Assembly (NCBI RefSeq): GCF_013283665.1
Contig: NZ_JABEKU010000003.1
Location: 441,806-505,805 of the forward strand
Direction of reading: 5' to 3'
Source: Ensifer sesbaniae
Lineage (GTDB): Bacteria; Pseudomonadota; Alphaproteobacteria; Rhizobiales; Rhizobiaceae
Length of the DNA: 64,000 nt
Shown one piece after another: positions 51,183 to 59,744 of the stretch. The position numbers and the translations under genes are program-made. Within the stretch, counting starts at the first letter, position 1; each line of letters begins with the position of its first letter. Under the pieces are notes generated by a model that did not search any database, was not told the DNA's origin, and worked only from the letters and a program-made list of their open reading frames with translations.

Positions 51183-53200
51183 TGGCGATATTTCTTTCGG
51201 CTAAAAGGATCGAACGGGCGATCAGCCAGTTGGGCGAGTCGCGCGCGAAGCGCACGCCGCTGTTTGATTTTATGATCGTCAAGCGGACAATGGCCATCAA
51301 AGGCGCGGCAAGCGTCGCCATTGCTGAGTCAGCGCCGGCCTTTATCCAAGCTCTTGAAGAAATCGGGGCTGCCGGACTTGGCAGGGACGATCACTACTAC
51401 TTCAATCCATTCGCATTGCGGGAAGCGGACAAGACCGGATATCGGCCGCGCCGTTACCGATCGAATGGCACGAACTCAACAATCTCCGGTACGCCCTGGC
51501 GGGATATCATCGTTCTGAGCAGTGACTCACCACGACAGGCAAGCCTGGCATCTGGCTACGATACCCACCTCGCGGCATTGGCGCTCACCGCTAACAAGGC
51601 AAAGTCCCTTCCGAACCTCACCGAGGCGGCGGTCTGGTACTGGCGGGGCCAGGACCTCGATAGCGTGCTGACGGGAATCTCCGACGCCGCCGGTCGCCTA
51701 AAGCGTGTTACCGACGAGTTTGTAGCACGCATCGGATTCACCGCTGCCGAGATTGCGGCCGTCTTCGACACGTCCATTGACGATAGCGCCACAGACGACG
51801 GCGGTCCCTTTGTGTCGAGCGCGCCAGCCCCGCAGGACTATCTCCCGGTAAAATCCTTGCCGGTCGGAGTTACCAAGGCGGAGAACCCCGCCGAGGTATC
51901 GTTCGCGCTTGTCACCGCGCTCGCAGCCAAAAATTTCGTCATCCTGACCGGCCCTTCCGGCACTGGCAAATCACGAGCAGCCCTGAAACTGGCCGAGGGC
52001 CTGCAGCGCCTCCATGCTGACGAGGTACAGGGCTCGATCTTCGAATTGATAGCAGTGGGGCCGGATTGGACCTCACCCAAGCGGCTACTGGGATTCCGAA
52101 CGCCCTTCGGGAAGGAGCGCAAACTACCAGACGGAACCACGACGCACGAAAGCTATGAGATCACCGACGCGATCCGCCTCATTCTTCGTGCGAGTCATTC
52201 GGATGCGGCCGATATACCGCATTTTCTGATCTTCGATGAGATGAACCTTTCCCATGTGGAGCGGTATTTTGCGCCTTTCCTGTCCCTTATGGAGGCGGCG
52301 AATATTCTCGATGCGGAAAGCGGCCTCTCTCTGATCGGCGGCGACGATCTGAAGCTGATCGCGGCCGTACTCGAAGCCGACAGTCCCGGAAGTAGGGAGT
52401 CGGAGGCGGCAACCGCGATGCTCAACGACGGGCGCGACTTCATCCTTCCGCCCAATCTGTTTTTCGTCGGCACGGTCAATGTCGACGAGACCACCTACAT
52501 GTTCTCACCGAAGGTTCTCGACCGTGCGCATGTGATCGAACTGAATGCCGAGCGGCCAAGCGCCTACCTTGGGGCTGCCACCCGCACGGAGCCCGGAGGG
52601 ATCGTTGCCATTGCTCAAGCCGATGTTGCGCTAAAGCGCGGGATCGATGCGCGCGAGAGTCAAAAATACGCCGTGGCCAATCCCGCGACCATCCTCGATT
52701 CCCTGACCGACACGGGGCTTACGGCAACAGAGATCGACACGATCCGCGCAGCTATGGTGACAGCGCTTGACGGTACTTACGATCTCGTTTCGCCGGTGGG
52801 CTTTGCATTCGGCTATCGCATCGCGAAGGAGGTTTTCATCTATGTGACGGAGTGGATGCTGACCAAGCACGCGGCCGGGGCCGACAAGGCCGCGTTGCTT
52901 AAGGCTTGGTACGACGCGCTCGACTACGCGGTCCTGCAAAAGGTTTTGCCGAAGATTCACGGAAACAGAAGGTCGCTCGGCGACAGTCTGCGCGCGCTTT
53001 CCGCCTTCTACGCAGGGAACGATTCAAACTCGACTCCAAGTGCCGGCTACACGTTGGGTCTCGGTACGAAAGTTGAGATACCGGCGGCGGGCAAGCTGGC
53101 GTTGGCGGGAACGGCAACGCAGCTTCCCTTATCTCGGCAGAAACTCGACACCATGCACGACCGCCTACAGGCGACCGGCTACGTGTCATTCGTAAGCTGA
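51182..53200 (+). CDS. McrB-like AAA+ NTPase (LlaJI.R1-like)
   Basis: A 672-aa AAA+ protein of the McrB class: Walker A TGPSGTGKS (256-264), Walker B FLIFDEMN (348-355) and the McrB-type sensor TVNVDETTYMFSPKVLDRA (431-449). The N-terminal 220 residues are a likely DNA-recognition domain without a known motif. McrB-type NTPases use GTP to translocate DNA to the nuclease subunit. GTG 51182 overlaps the methylase stop. Confidence 0.85.
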   Translation: MAIFLSAKRIERAISQLGESRAKRTPLFDFMIVKRTMAIKGAASVAIAESAPAFIQALEEIGAAGLGRDDHYYFNPFALREADKTGYRPRRYRSNGTNSTISGTPWRDIIVLSSDSPRQASLASGYDTHLAALALTANKAKSLPNLTEAAVWYWRGQDLDSVLTGISDAAGRLKRVTDEFVARIGFTAAEIAAVFDTSIDDSATDDGGPFVSSAPAPQDYLPVKSLPVGVTKAENPAEVSFALVTALAAKNFVILTGPSGTGKSRAALKLAEGLQRLHADEVQGSIFELIAVGPDWTSPKRLLGFRTPFGKERKLPDGTTTHESYEITDAIRLILRASHSDAADIPHFLIFDEMNLSHVERYFAPFLSLMEAANILDAESGLSLIGGDDLKLIAAVLEADSPGSRESEAATAMLNDGRDFILPPNLFFVGTVNVDETTYMFSPKVLDRAHVIELNAERPSAYLGAATRTEPGGIVAIAQADVALKRGIDARESQKYAVANPATILDSLTDTGLTATEIDTIRAAMVTALDGTYDLVSPVGFAFGYRIAKEVFIYVTEWMLTKHAAGADKAALLKAWYDALDYAVLQKVLPKIHGNRRSLGDSLRALSAFYAGNDSNSTPSAGYTLGLGTKVEIPAAGKLALAGTATQLPLSRQKLDTMHDRLQATGYVSFVS

Positions 53201-53204
53201 CAAC

Positions 53205-55166
53205 ATGGCTATTCCGCTCCACCGAGCGCGCTTCTCATGGGGGGCCAAGACCCACATCGACCTCGAATGGTCCAAGGGCAGCGGCAAACAGCTTCCCGTT
53301 CCGCCGCCGGCCCCGCAACTGGTCATGGCCGAGGAAGAAACCTCGCCGGACGAGCACACCGCGCGCGGAATCCCCGCACTATGCTGGCGCGAGAACAGTC
53401 CTGTTCTCTTTGAGCGATTCCAGCTGCGGGAGAACACCGAATATCTCGTCGATGTAACGCTGCCCAAGAGCCTCGCCGACCTGGAAAACGGCGCGCCGTA
53501 CCCGAAAGGTTGGCCGTTTAACGAACGGCTCGCAACCGTGTTTCGCATCGACCCGCCGAGACGATGGCGCGAGAATGCCGATGGCAGTACGACGATTTCC
53601 GGTCTTCTGCGCTTGCGGGGCCACGCCGGCATTCTCGACCTGAGCCTTGGTCACGATGCGCCCCTCATTGCCGAGGTTGTTTGTCGCAAACTCGGATATC
53701 TTGATGAGTTTCGCGCCCTCCTTGACGAGGTGGCGGAGGAATTTTCTGAACTCCTCCTTCAATGCGACAGTCCGGTCAGCGCGTCCTTCAATCTTTCCGA
53801 CGTAACGCCCGAAACTGAAGCGGCGCTCCTCTTCCAGATGCGACACATCATGACCGACCGCAATCTACCGGTCGCGCTTGATGAAATCAGGCGCTCCTTC
53901 CATACGCGGCTCGATCAATGGCGGGGGATCGAGGATATAAGCGCCGTCCAGGAGCCTGACGTTGTTGCCTTCATCGAGGAACTTGACGAGTCCGTGCTTG
54001 TAGAAGGCGGCCCCCTCGCGCGCCTCTTTCATGGCTACAGCCCGCGCGAGTTTCCAGTGCTCGAGACGTGTGAGACAGCCGACACGGTCGAGAACCGCTA
54101 TGTTAAATTCTTTCTCGAAGAATTGCTGCTTATCGCGCAGCGCCTAGCAGCGAGCCTGGCGCACAACCGAAGAACCGCTTCGCTCCGGGAGGTAGAGGGC
54201 TGGATTTTCGCCCTGGACGAAGAACTCGCTTCCGGGCAGTGGCGGCAGGTCGGAACGTTCCGCAATTTCCCTTCAAATTCGCAGGTACTTCAAAAGCGCC
54301 GCGGCTATCGTGAAATCCTGAAATTCGATCTGTCGCTCAGGATGAGCCTTGAACTGCCGTGGAAGCGTGCCGGACAGCTGGCCGATGGATTGATCGGCGA
54401 CCTCCGGCCGGTCAGCGAATTGTATGAGTATTGGTGCTTCTTTCTGTTGCGTCGTTCGCTGGCAGAACTCGCCGAGGCGGAACTGCCGGGCGACAGTTCA
54501 CTAATTGACGTTACCGAGGGGGGCTTGCAGGTCCGGCTCCTTCGCGGCAAGCGCAGTCGGGTCAGCTATCTTTACAAGCGGGATAGCACGAGCACCGTCA
54601 AGATGAACCTGTTCTACAATCGCGCCTTTCAGCGCCCGACGCGCAGTCTCTCCGCATGGCACGGAAGCTACACGGCCCGCTTCGACCCGGACTACAGCAT
54701 AGAGATCATCGTCCAAGGCGACGGTTTCCTTCATCGCCATTGGCTCCACTTCGACGCCAAGTACCGGCTGGACTCTGTTGACCTTGAGGCCGTTTCCGAG
54801 ACCGAAGACGCCGAGGATGATCTGGACGCCGACTATGAGGCCGAACTGGCGCGCGTCTATCGTCAGGACGACTTGTTCAAGATGCACACCTACCGGGACG
54901 GCATCATGAGCAGTCGCGGGGCCTACATACTTTTCCCCGGCGATAGCGCATCCCTCAGACTCACCGGACCGCGCAAGAACTTGTTCGTGCGACATCCATC
55001 CGCGTTTGATGGCAGCCCGGCCTACCTATTCCCCAGTGTCGGCGCGTTCGACCTTTGCCCCGGTCGCGACAACGGCCAGCGGCCCATTATTCAGGAATTT
55101 CTGAAAGGCATCCTCGACGCCGTATCTACGGGCAGACCCTACTACGAGGAGCAGGGGATGTTTTAA
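53205..55166 (+). CDS. McrC-like DUF2357/PD-(D/E)XK nuclease (LlaJI.R2-like)
   Basis: A 653-aa protein: an N-terminal DUF2357-type region and a C-terminal PD-(D/E)XK nuclease core: FDPDY (Pro495-Asp496), FDAKY (Asp517-Ala-Lys519) and DLFKMHTYRD (556-565), the McrC arrangement. It starts four bases after the McrB-like gene. McrC-type subunits provide the cleavage activity. A stand-alone type IV McrBC system would not need the cognate methylase, so a LlaJI-like modification-restriction system is favoured. Confidence 0.85.
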   Translation: MAIPLHRARFSWGAKTHIDLEWSKGSGKQLPVPPPAPQLVMAEEETSPDEHTARGIPALCWRENSPVLFERFQLRENTEYLVDVTLPKSLADLENGAPYPKGWPFNERLATVFRIDPPRRWRENADGSTTISGLLRLRGHAGILDLSLGHDAPLIAEVVCRKLGYLDEFRALLDEVAEEFSELLLQCDSPVSASFNLSDVTPETEAALLFQMRHIMTDRNLPVALDEIRRSFHTRLDQWRGIEDISAVQEPDVVAFIEELDESVLVEGGPLARLFHGYSPREFPVLETCETADTVENRYVKFFLEELLLIAQRLAASLAHNRRTASLREVEGWIFALDEELASGQWRQVGTFRNFPSNSQVLQKRRGYREILKFDLSLRMSLELPWKRAGQLADGLIGDLRPVSELYEYWCFFLLRRSLAELAEAELPGDSSLIDVTEGGLQVRLLRGKRSRVSYLYKRDSTSTVKMNLFYNRAFQRPTRSLSAWHGSYTARFDPDYSIEIIVQGDGFLHRHWLHFDAKYRLDSVDLEAVSETEDAEDDLDADYEAELARVYRQDDLFKMHTYRDGIMSSRGAYILFPGDSASLRLTGPRKNLFVRHPSAFDGSPAYLFPSVGAFDLCPGRDNGQRPIIQEFLKGILDAVSTGRPYYEEQGMF

Positions 55167-55435
55167 GCGGTGGCCGGGCGTCGTCCCGCAACTCCACCGT
55201 CAGCCAAGCTCGTGCTCGAGATGACCCGTCTTGAAACCCAGCCCCCGCTCTCGGTGAGTTTGATCAGCGTTTGTGGGAAGGTCGATCCGGTGCGGCGACG
55301 CGTGGCCGGAGATGCCTGGAGCAGCAAGGCGTCTACGGTCTCCAACAGGGTTTCGGAGGAGACCGGTTTCTGCAGGCAACCGAATATCGGTGACGAGAGG
55401 CAATTGCCCGCTTCGGCGACACCACTTTGTGGCAC
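55163..55435 (-). pseudogene. Possible response-regulator receiver fragment
   Basis: The minus-strand frame contains FGCLQKPVSSETLLETVDALL, like the last part of a receiver domain (LxKPFSxETLLxxVxxLL). Nothing before it resembles the phosphorylation site, so at best it is a remnant. Confidence 0.3.
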
Positions 55436-55485
55436 CCGGAACTACGTCCTTCGGCTACAAGCGCCGCGTCTGCTGCACTAAAGCA
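55167..55485. other. Stretch between restriction and SRAP genes
   Basis: Apart from the possible response-regulator fragment (55163-55435), no gene is seen. The McrC-like gene ends just before, and the SRAP gene ends (minus) just after. Confidence 0.35.
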
Positions 55486-56148
55486 CTAAAGGAGCAGCGG
55501 CTCTGTAGCTCTCTCCGCTGGCAACACCGTCATCGCATCATTGGGATAGGGGCGCTGCAGCGCCTTCGCTTGTTCCCAGTCGGCCGTCATCCAGAGCTCG
55601 ATGTCAGCCTCGCTCGTCAGCAGAACCGGCATTGCCTTGCTATGGATTGGCTTGGCGACGTCGTTGGCATCGCAGGTGAGGAAGCCGAACAGCTCGTGCT
55701 CGCCCGCACGTGGGTTCTTCGTCGATCCGCGCTCGCCTTTCCATGCAGTCCAGATTCCGGCGAAAAAGGCGAGGGGCTGGCCGTAGTCGATCACGAACTG
55801 GCGCTCGGTCTTCTTCGGTTTCGTGTCTTCCCACTCGATGAATGTCCTCCATGGCACCAGGCAGCGGCTCTCAACGCCCAGCCAGCGGCGCCAATGCGGA
55901 GAATCCGTCTTGCGGATGTTGGTCACTCCATAATCGGGCTTCCCCTTCGTCACGAACGAAGGTGAGGGCATGCCCCATGTAAGGTTTGCGATCTCGCGCT
56001 CCCCGTCCGCGGTGTTCCGAACGACCGGCGCGACCCGATCGGGATAGGCCTCCTGCGACGGGTTCGCCCGGTTCGTGATATCGCGCGCCGCCTTCGATCG
56101 GCGCCACAGTTCGTCAAAGAGCACTTCGATCGTGTACTTGTTGCACAT
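55486..56148 (-). CDS. SRAP-domain protein (HMCES/YedK family)
   Basis: A 220-aa SRAP protein that forms a covalent link with abasic sites in single-stranded DNA. Cys2 (MCNKY; usually MCGRY) is the catalytic residue after Met removal. Further motifs are PSQEAYP, TNIRKTD, CLVPWRTFIEWE, AGIWTAW, FGFLTCDAN and IHSKAMPVLL (His of the active site). ATG 56148 gives Cys2; a start upstream would bury it. It ends a small minus-strand operon with two short genes. Confidence 0.9.
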   Translation of the reverse strand: MCNKYTIEVLFDELWRRSKAARDITNRANPSQEAYPDRVAPVVRNTADGEREIANLTWGMPSPSFVTKGKPDYGVTNIRKTDSPHWRRWLGVESRCLVPWRTFIEWEDTKPKKTERQFVIDYGQPLAFFAGIWTAWKGERGSTKNPRAGEHELFGFLTCDANDVAKPIHSKAMPVLLTSEADIELWMTADWEQAKALQRPYPNDAMTVLPAERATEPLLL

Positions 56149-56156
56149 GCGTCCCC

Positions 56157-56312
56157 TCAAGCGTTGCGATTGATCCTGCCAAGTCTCAGGCCGTTTCCTT
56201 CACGGTTTTCACATTGGGAGCAGACGAGATGAGGGCGGAGAATGGCTATCGGCGTGTCGGCGCCATACTTCTTCGCGAGCTGCCATCGGTCAGGTCTCCG
56301 GCCGATGTTCAA
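56157..56312 (-). CDS. Small zinc-ribbon-like protein
   Basis: A 51-aa frame: DRWQLAKKYGADTPIAILRPHLVCSQCENREGNGLRLGRI, similar to short rhizobial proteins I recall with GADTPI...LRCSxCG. The TTG start at 56312 overlaps the end of the preceding gene. It lies eight bases upstream of the SRAP gene. The start is uncertain. Confidence 0.45.
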   Translation of the reverse strand: MNIGRRPDRWQLAKKYGADTPIAILRPHLVCSQCENREGNGLRLGRINRNA

Positions 56313-56496
56313 AACAGAACCATTTGGACGGGCCTTTGCCGATAGAGAAACCGAAGCCGCCCCATTTGGTGCATGTCGGGTGTTCGCAGAGATGGACCCA
56401 CGGACCGTCGGTTGTATCCTTTGTCGCGCCCTGTTCATCGCTCACGAGACGGTCTCCTCTCTGGCTCCGCCCAAAATTGGGGAGTTCGGACGCCAA
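56290..56496 (-). CDS. Small Cys/His protein of unknown function
   Basis: A 68-aa protein with CEHPTCTKWGGFGFSIGKGPSKWFCFEH: Cys and His residues that could bind one zinc. It is first of the three-gene operon ending in the SRAP gene. Family not recognised, but the pattern is plausible and hydrophilic. Confidence 0.5.
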   Translation of the reverse strand: MASELPNFGRSQRGDRLVSDEQGATKDTTDGPWVHLCEHPTCTKWGGFGFSIGKGPSKWFCFEHRPET

Positions 56497-56534
56497 TGAT
56501 TGTTCTCTGTTTGTTCTTATATTATTTCAATCTC

Positions 56535-56801
56535 ATGGTCGAGACAATTGGCGAAGCTTTCAGCCTGGGATGGCGACTTAAGGCGCGCTGCGCATACGGT
56601 AAGCGCGAGGGCCTGAAGTCGATTCGCGAGTGCACGTGGACCTATGATCTCGACATGCTGACGCTCGTCACCACTCGCGGCCGGGACTTTCCGCTTGCTA
56701 TGCTCGCGTCTCGGCTCCGCTGTCCACGCTGCGGATCGCGTCTGGTTTCGGTGGTGTTCATTCCCCCGGCTGACGGGGATCTGAGAAGGGGCGCGGCCTA
56801 A
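56535..56801 (+). CDS. Small zinc-ribbon protein
   Basis: An 88-aa protein: IGEAFSLGWRLKARCAYGKREGLKSIRECTWTYDLDMLTLVTTRG..FPLAMLASRLRCPRCGSRLVSVVFIPP. The CxxC pair at the end indicates a zinc-ribbon. ATG 56535 is chosen. Such genes accompany SRAP and LigD genes in rhizobia. Function unknown. Confidence 0.62.
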   Translation: MVETIGEAFSLGWRLKARCAYGKREGLKSIRECTWTYDLDMLTLVTTRGRDFPLAMLASRLRCPRCGSRLVSVVFIPPADGDLRRGAA

Positions 56802-56804
56802 ACT

Positions 56805-56996
56805 TCAATGAAGTGGTGAGGATTTCGCCTTGCGGATGATCGCGCCGGCGGCCTCTTCGAACATCCTGTCTGTGGCCTCGAGGGCGAACCAGTGATTATG
56901 CGCCAGTTCGATCAAAGCGTCGGCGACCTCTCGCTCAGTCCAGCCGGCCGCCTCGGCGCAGTCGGCCACCGATCTGAAGGCGAATTCGATCGCCAT
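56805..56996 (-). CDS. Small protein of unknown function
   Basis: A 63-aa, helical, acidic protein (MAIEFAFRSVADCAEAAGWTEREVADALIELAHNHW). It converges with the zinc-ribbon gene. I recall homologues beside DNA-repair genes in rhizobia; no function is known. Confidence 0.55.
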   Translation of the reverse strand: MAIEFAFRSVADCAEAAGWTEREVADALIELAHNHWFALEATDRMFEEAAGAIIRKAKSSPLH

Positions 56997-57093
56997 CTGG
57001 CAATCCAGATCGCGATCGGGATACGCGCTAACGCGCTTTGGTGATGGAAAGATCCAGCTTAGACGTTTTTGCTGTTTCGTGCGTTAATGCGAG

Positions 57094-58071
57094 ATGGCTA
57101 AAACAGCGAAGAAGACACCGCCTCCCGCGCCGCCGGCCGATCCTATGCCGCGCCGCGTCGATCCCTGTGTTGCAACCCTCGTCGACAAGCCGCCGAAAGG
57201 TCCGGAGTGGGCCTTTGAGGTGAAGTGGGATGGCTACCGGCTGGCGGTCCATGTCGAGCCAGGCGAGGTGAGGGTGATTACGCGTGGCGGCTACGACTGG
57301 ACCAAGAAGTTCGGCTCGATCGTCGCTGAGGCGCGCCAGCTCGGGCACGCGTCCATGATCATCGACGGCGAGGCGGTCGTTCTGGATGAGCAGGGCCGGT
57401 CAGATTTCGGGCTGCTGCAGCGCGCGGTCGGCAAGAAACCGAGCTTACACGAGCCGAGTGAGATAATTTTCTATGCCTTCGATCTCCTCTATCTCGACGG
57501 CCACGATTTGCGGTCGCGGCCGTTGGCGGAGCGCCGGCGCAGGCTCGAGCCGATCGTCGCCGGCAGGGCTGGCGCGATTCGCTTCTCGGAGGAGGTGCAC
57601 GCCGACGGCGCCGAGTTCTTTCGCGCCGCGTGCGAGCTCGGGCTAGAGGGCATCATCGCCAAACGCAGGGACGCACCATATCGATCGGACCGCCGCCCGG
57701 AATGGCTCAAGATCAAATGCGCTCGGCGCGATACCTTTGTGATCGTCGGCTATGAGCCTTCGACCATGCCACGAGCGATCGGCCGATTGCTGCTCGCGGC
57801 GAAAAAGGGGAACGGCCTCGTCTATGTGGGCGGTTGTGGGACCGGTTGGAGCAACGAGGAAGCGGTAGAGCTTCGTGAACTGCTCGAGGCGATCCCCGCG
57901 ACGCGGCCACCGGTGACGCTGAAACGAAAGGGCGCCGTCTTCTCCGAGCCGCTGCTTGTCGCCGAGGTGGAGTATCGAGCCTGGACGCAGGACGGAAAGC
58001 TTCGGCACCCATCGTTCAAGGGCGTCAAGAAACGGGCGCGCAAGGTGAAGGTGTATTCTCTGGACAAGTAG
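57094..58071 (+). CDS. ligD: ATP-dependent DNA ligase (LigD ligase-domain type)
   Basis: A 325-aa ATP-dependent ligase. The nucleotidylation motif is EVKWDGYR (Lys44), followed by DGEAVVLDEQG, FYAFDLLYLDG, EGIIAKR and EWLKIK; the OB domain follows from about 220. The polymerase and nuclease domains of full LigD are absent, so it is the stand-alone (LigC-like) form. It seals DNA breaks, often with Ku, which is not in the window. Start at ATG 57094. Confidence 0.9.
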   Translation: MAKTAKKTPPPAPPADPMPRRVDPCVATLVDKPPKGPEWAFEVKWDGYRLAVHVEPGEVRVITRGGYDWTKKFGSIVAEARQLGHASMIIDGEAVVLDEQGRSDFGLLQRAVGKKPSLHEPSEIIFYAFDLLYLDGHDLRSRPLAERRRRLEPIVAGRAGAIRFSEEVHADGAEFFRAACELGLEGIIAKRRDAPYRSDRRPEWLKIKCARRDTFVIVGYEPSTMPRAIGRLLLAAKKGNGLVYVGGCGTGWSNEEAVELRELLEAIPATRPPVTLKRKGAVFSEPLLVAEVEYRAWTQDGKLRHPSFKGVKKRARKVKVYSLDK

Positions 58072-58157
58072 ACGACGCACCCGCCGCAAGCGACGGCGCT
58101 GCAAACCGTAGCAGGCGCGACCGAAGCCTGCGCTGCCACGGTCTGCTGCCGCATTGG

Positions 58158-58949
58158 TCATTGACCTTCAACGTACTCCTCATTGTTCCACAATGCTTGT
58201 TCATCCGCTGGGTGGATGTCGATCGGCGAAGCGCTGCAACCCGGGCAGTGCCAAAGGTTCTTGGCGATCTGCGTCCCGGTAAATATCTCATCGCAATGAA
58301 AGCAGAACCACCGATTGGAAAGGGAGCCGAATAGAGGGTGTTGAACGCCCCCATTGGCATCAGGCACTGTTGATCGACGGGGCCAGTCGGAAGCAATTCG
58401 GGCGCGCACCTGCTCGGCCCGAATTTGGGAGACCCTGAGCGCCTTTTCGACGAACCCCTGATCCAGAATCGGGTTCGACTTGATCCGCCTATCGGTCACA
58501 CTGGCTTCCGCGGTCGCGGACGGTGCCTCGGGAACGACGATCCGCCAGCCGCGCCCGTCCATGAACACATCGTCACAGTCGACACTAAGGCGGAATTTGT
58601 GACCGTCGAGCACGCCGAAGATCTCGTCTGCCGACAAGGGATCGGCGTCATCTCTTGGTATCGACGCAACTATCGTGGTACCCGGGACGGAGCAAAGTGC
58701 GTCCAAACCGGCGGTGCCAGATTCCTTGGATTTTAGAGGGTTCACCGTGTCGACGATCTCTTTCATTGCTTCAATCTGGGTCGAACTCGGTCGCCACCCC
58801 TTCTTGTAAGCCACCGTCAGGGCATTCCAATGTGGATATCCCATCTGCTGGGCGGTCACTTCGAGAGCACTGAACTGCTTGATACGTCGCGCACGCGCGA
58901 GCTTCTTGGCGAGACTTTTGATGAAGTCGAGGGATTCTGTCGTTGTCAT
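58158..58949 (-). CDS. Protein with glyoxalase-related N-terminus and zinc ribbon
   Basis: A 263-aa protein. The N-terminal 60 residues (DFIKSLAKKLARARRIKQFSALEVTAQQMGYPHWNALTVAY) match the short glyoxalase-related/antitoxin-like domain I recall as Glyoxalase_8. A central beta-rich part follows. The C-terminus has CFHCDEIF...CPGCSA, a zinc-ribbon. Function unknown; a regulatory or stress role is possible. Confidence 0.65.
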   Translation of the reverse strand: MTTTESLDFIKSLAKKLARARRIKQFSALEVTAQQMGYPHWNALTVAYKKGWRPSSTQIEAMKEIVDTVNPLKSKESGTAGLDALCSVPGTTIVASIPRDDADPLSADEIFGVLDGHKFRLSVDCDDVFMDGRGWRIVVPEAPSATAEASVTDRRIKSNPILDQGFVEKALRVSQIRAEQVRARIASDWPRRSTVPDANGGVQHPLFGSLSNRWFCFHCDEIFTGTQIAKNLWHCPGCSASPIDIHPADEQALWNNEEYVEGQ

Positions 58950-59288
58950 GATCCATTCCTGACAGTAACGGATCCGACTATGTGCCCACTGCTAATCAAA
59001 TCCGCCCAATCGGGAACGGTTCAAAGCTGCCAGGATAATCGCACTGCCACGAGCTTTGCATGGTGGGCACACCGGCCTGTGCGTAGAGACCGCAACCAAT
59101 GTGGCGAACAACGAATGTGACGTCAAGTCGATGACCATTCAGATATTTACTCTGGTGTCGACTCGTGCCTCATGATGTCATCATCAAGAGCTCGGTCAGA
59201 ATGGCTCTGATTCTCGCTTTAGCCCGGCCTCGGCATCATTTCTGTCACCCGATAACGGAGTATGCACGCTAATGTTAAGAGGGCTTGA
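58950..59288. other. Gene-free stretch
   Basis: 340 bases with no supported gene. It should include the promoter of the gene starting at 58949 (minus). A TGATGTCATCATCA near-palindrome occurs around 59174. Confidence 0.35.
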
Positions 59289-59617
59289 ATGAGCATTTCG
59301 AAGCGTATCCTGTTCGAAGGCGATCCCGCTGATGATGCAGCACGGGCTTTGATCAAAGACGCGAGCAGACCATCAGTGAATATCGATTCAAAATCCCCTT
59401 GCGCCGGAAAAATCGGCTAGGTGCAGGTGTCAAGTGGGATCCGATCTGGCCCAACAGCGTCAAGCAAGCGGCCAACGAGCTTAATATCGAATTTATTCAG
59501 GTGAACGATCAAGCTCGCACCCGAACTCGTGAAGAGGCCGACAAGGTGAGCAAATTGGCGGAGAGTATCTGGAACCAGGAACACGAGCAGTTCGCGATTC
59601 TAGTTGGCGACCAGTGA
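59289..59617 (+). pseudogene. Small gene, possibly frameshifted
   Basis: Two overlapping frames look like parts of one gene: 59289-59420 (MSISKRILFEGDPADDAARALI, ATG behind AGAGGG) and a second frame that supplies SEYRFKIPLRRKNRLGAGVKWDPIWPNSVKQAANELNIEFIQVNDQ to 59617. The join would need a frameshift near 59370. The second half alone is 72 aa from a TTG at 59399. Family not recognised. Confidence 0.35.
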
Positions 59618-59744
59618 ATCACCTCGATGCCGATCGAGGAGATCAGGACCGGGCCTGGAGTTGTCGCTAGATCATGTCCTATACGGGGTCGAGCTGGCTT
59701 CAACGATGTCTGAGTAGTCGTGCTGTGGCAAAAAGAATAGACGA

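Noticed and set aside
51182-55166. Plain type IV McrBC system
   Set aside because: A coupled methyltransferase gene would be harmful or useless with a methyl-dependent nuclease unless its mark is not recognised; a LlaJI-like system explains all genes.
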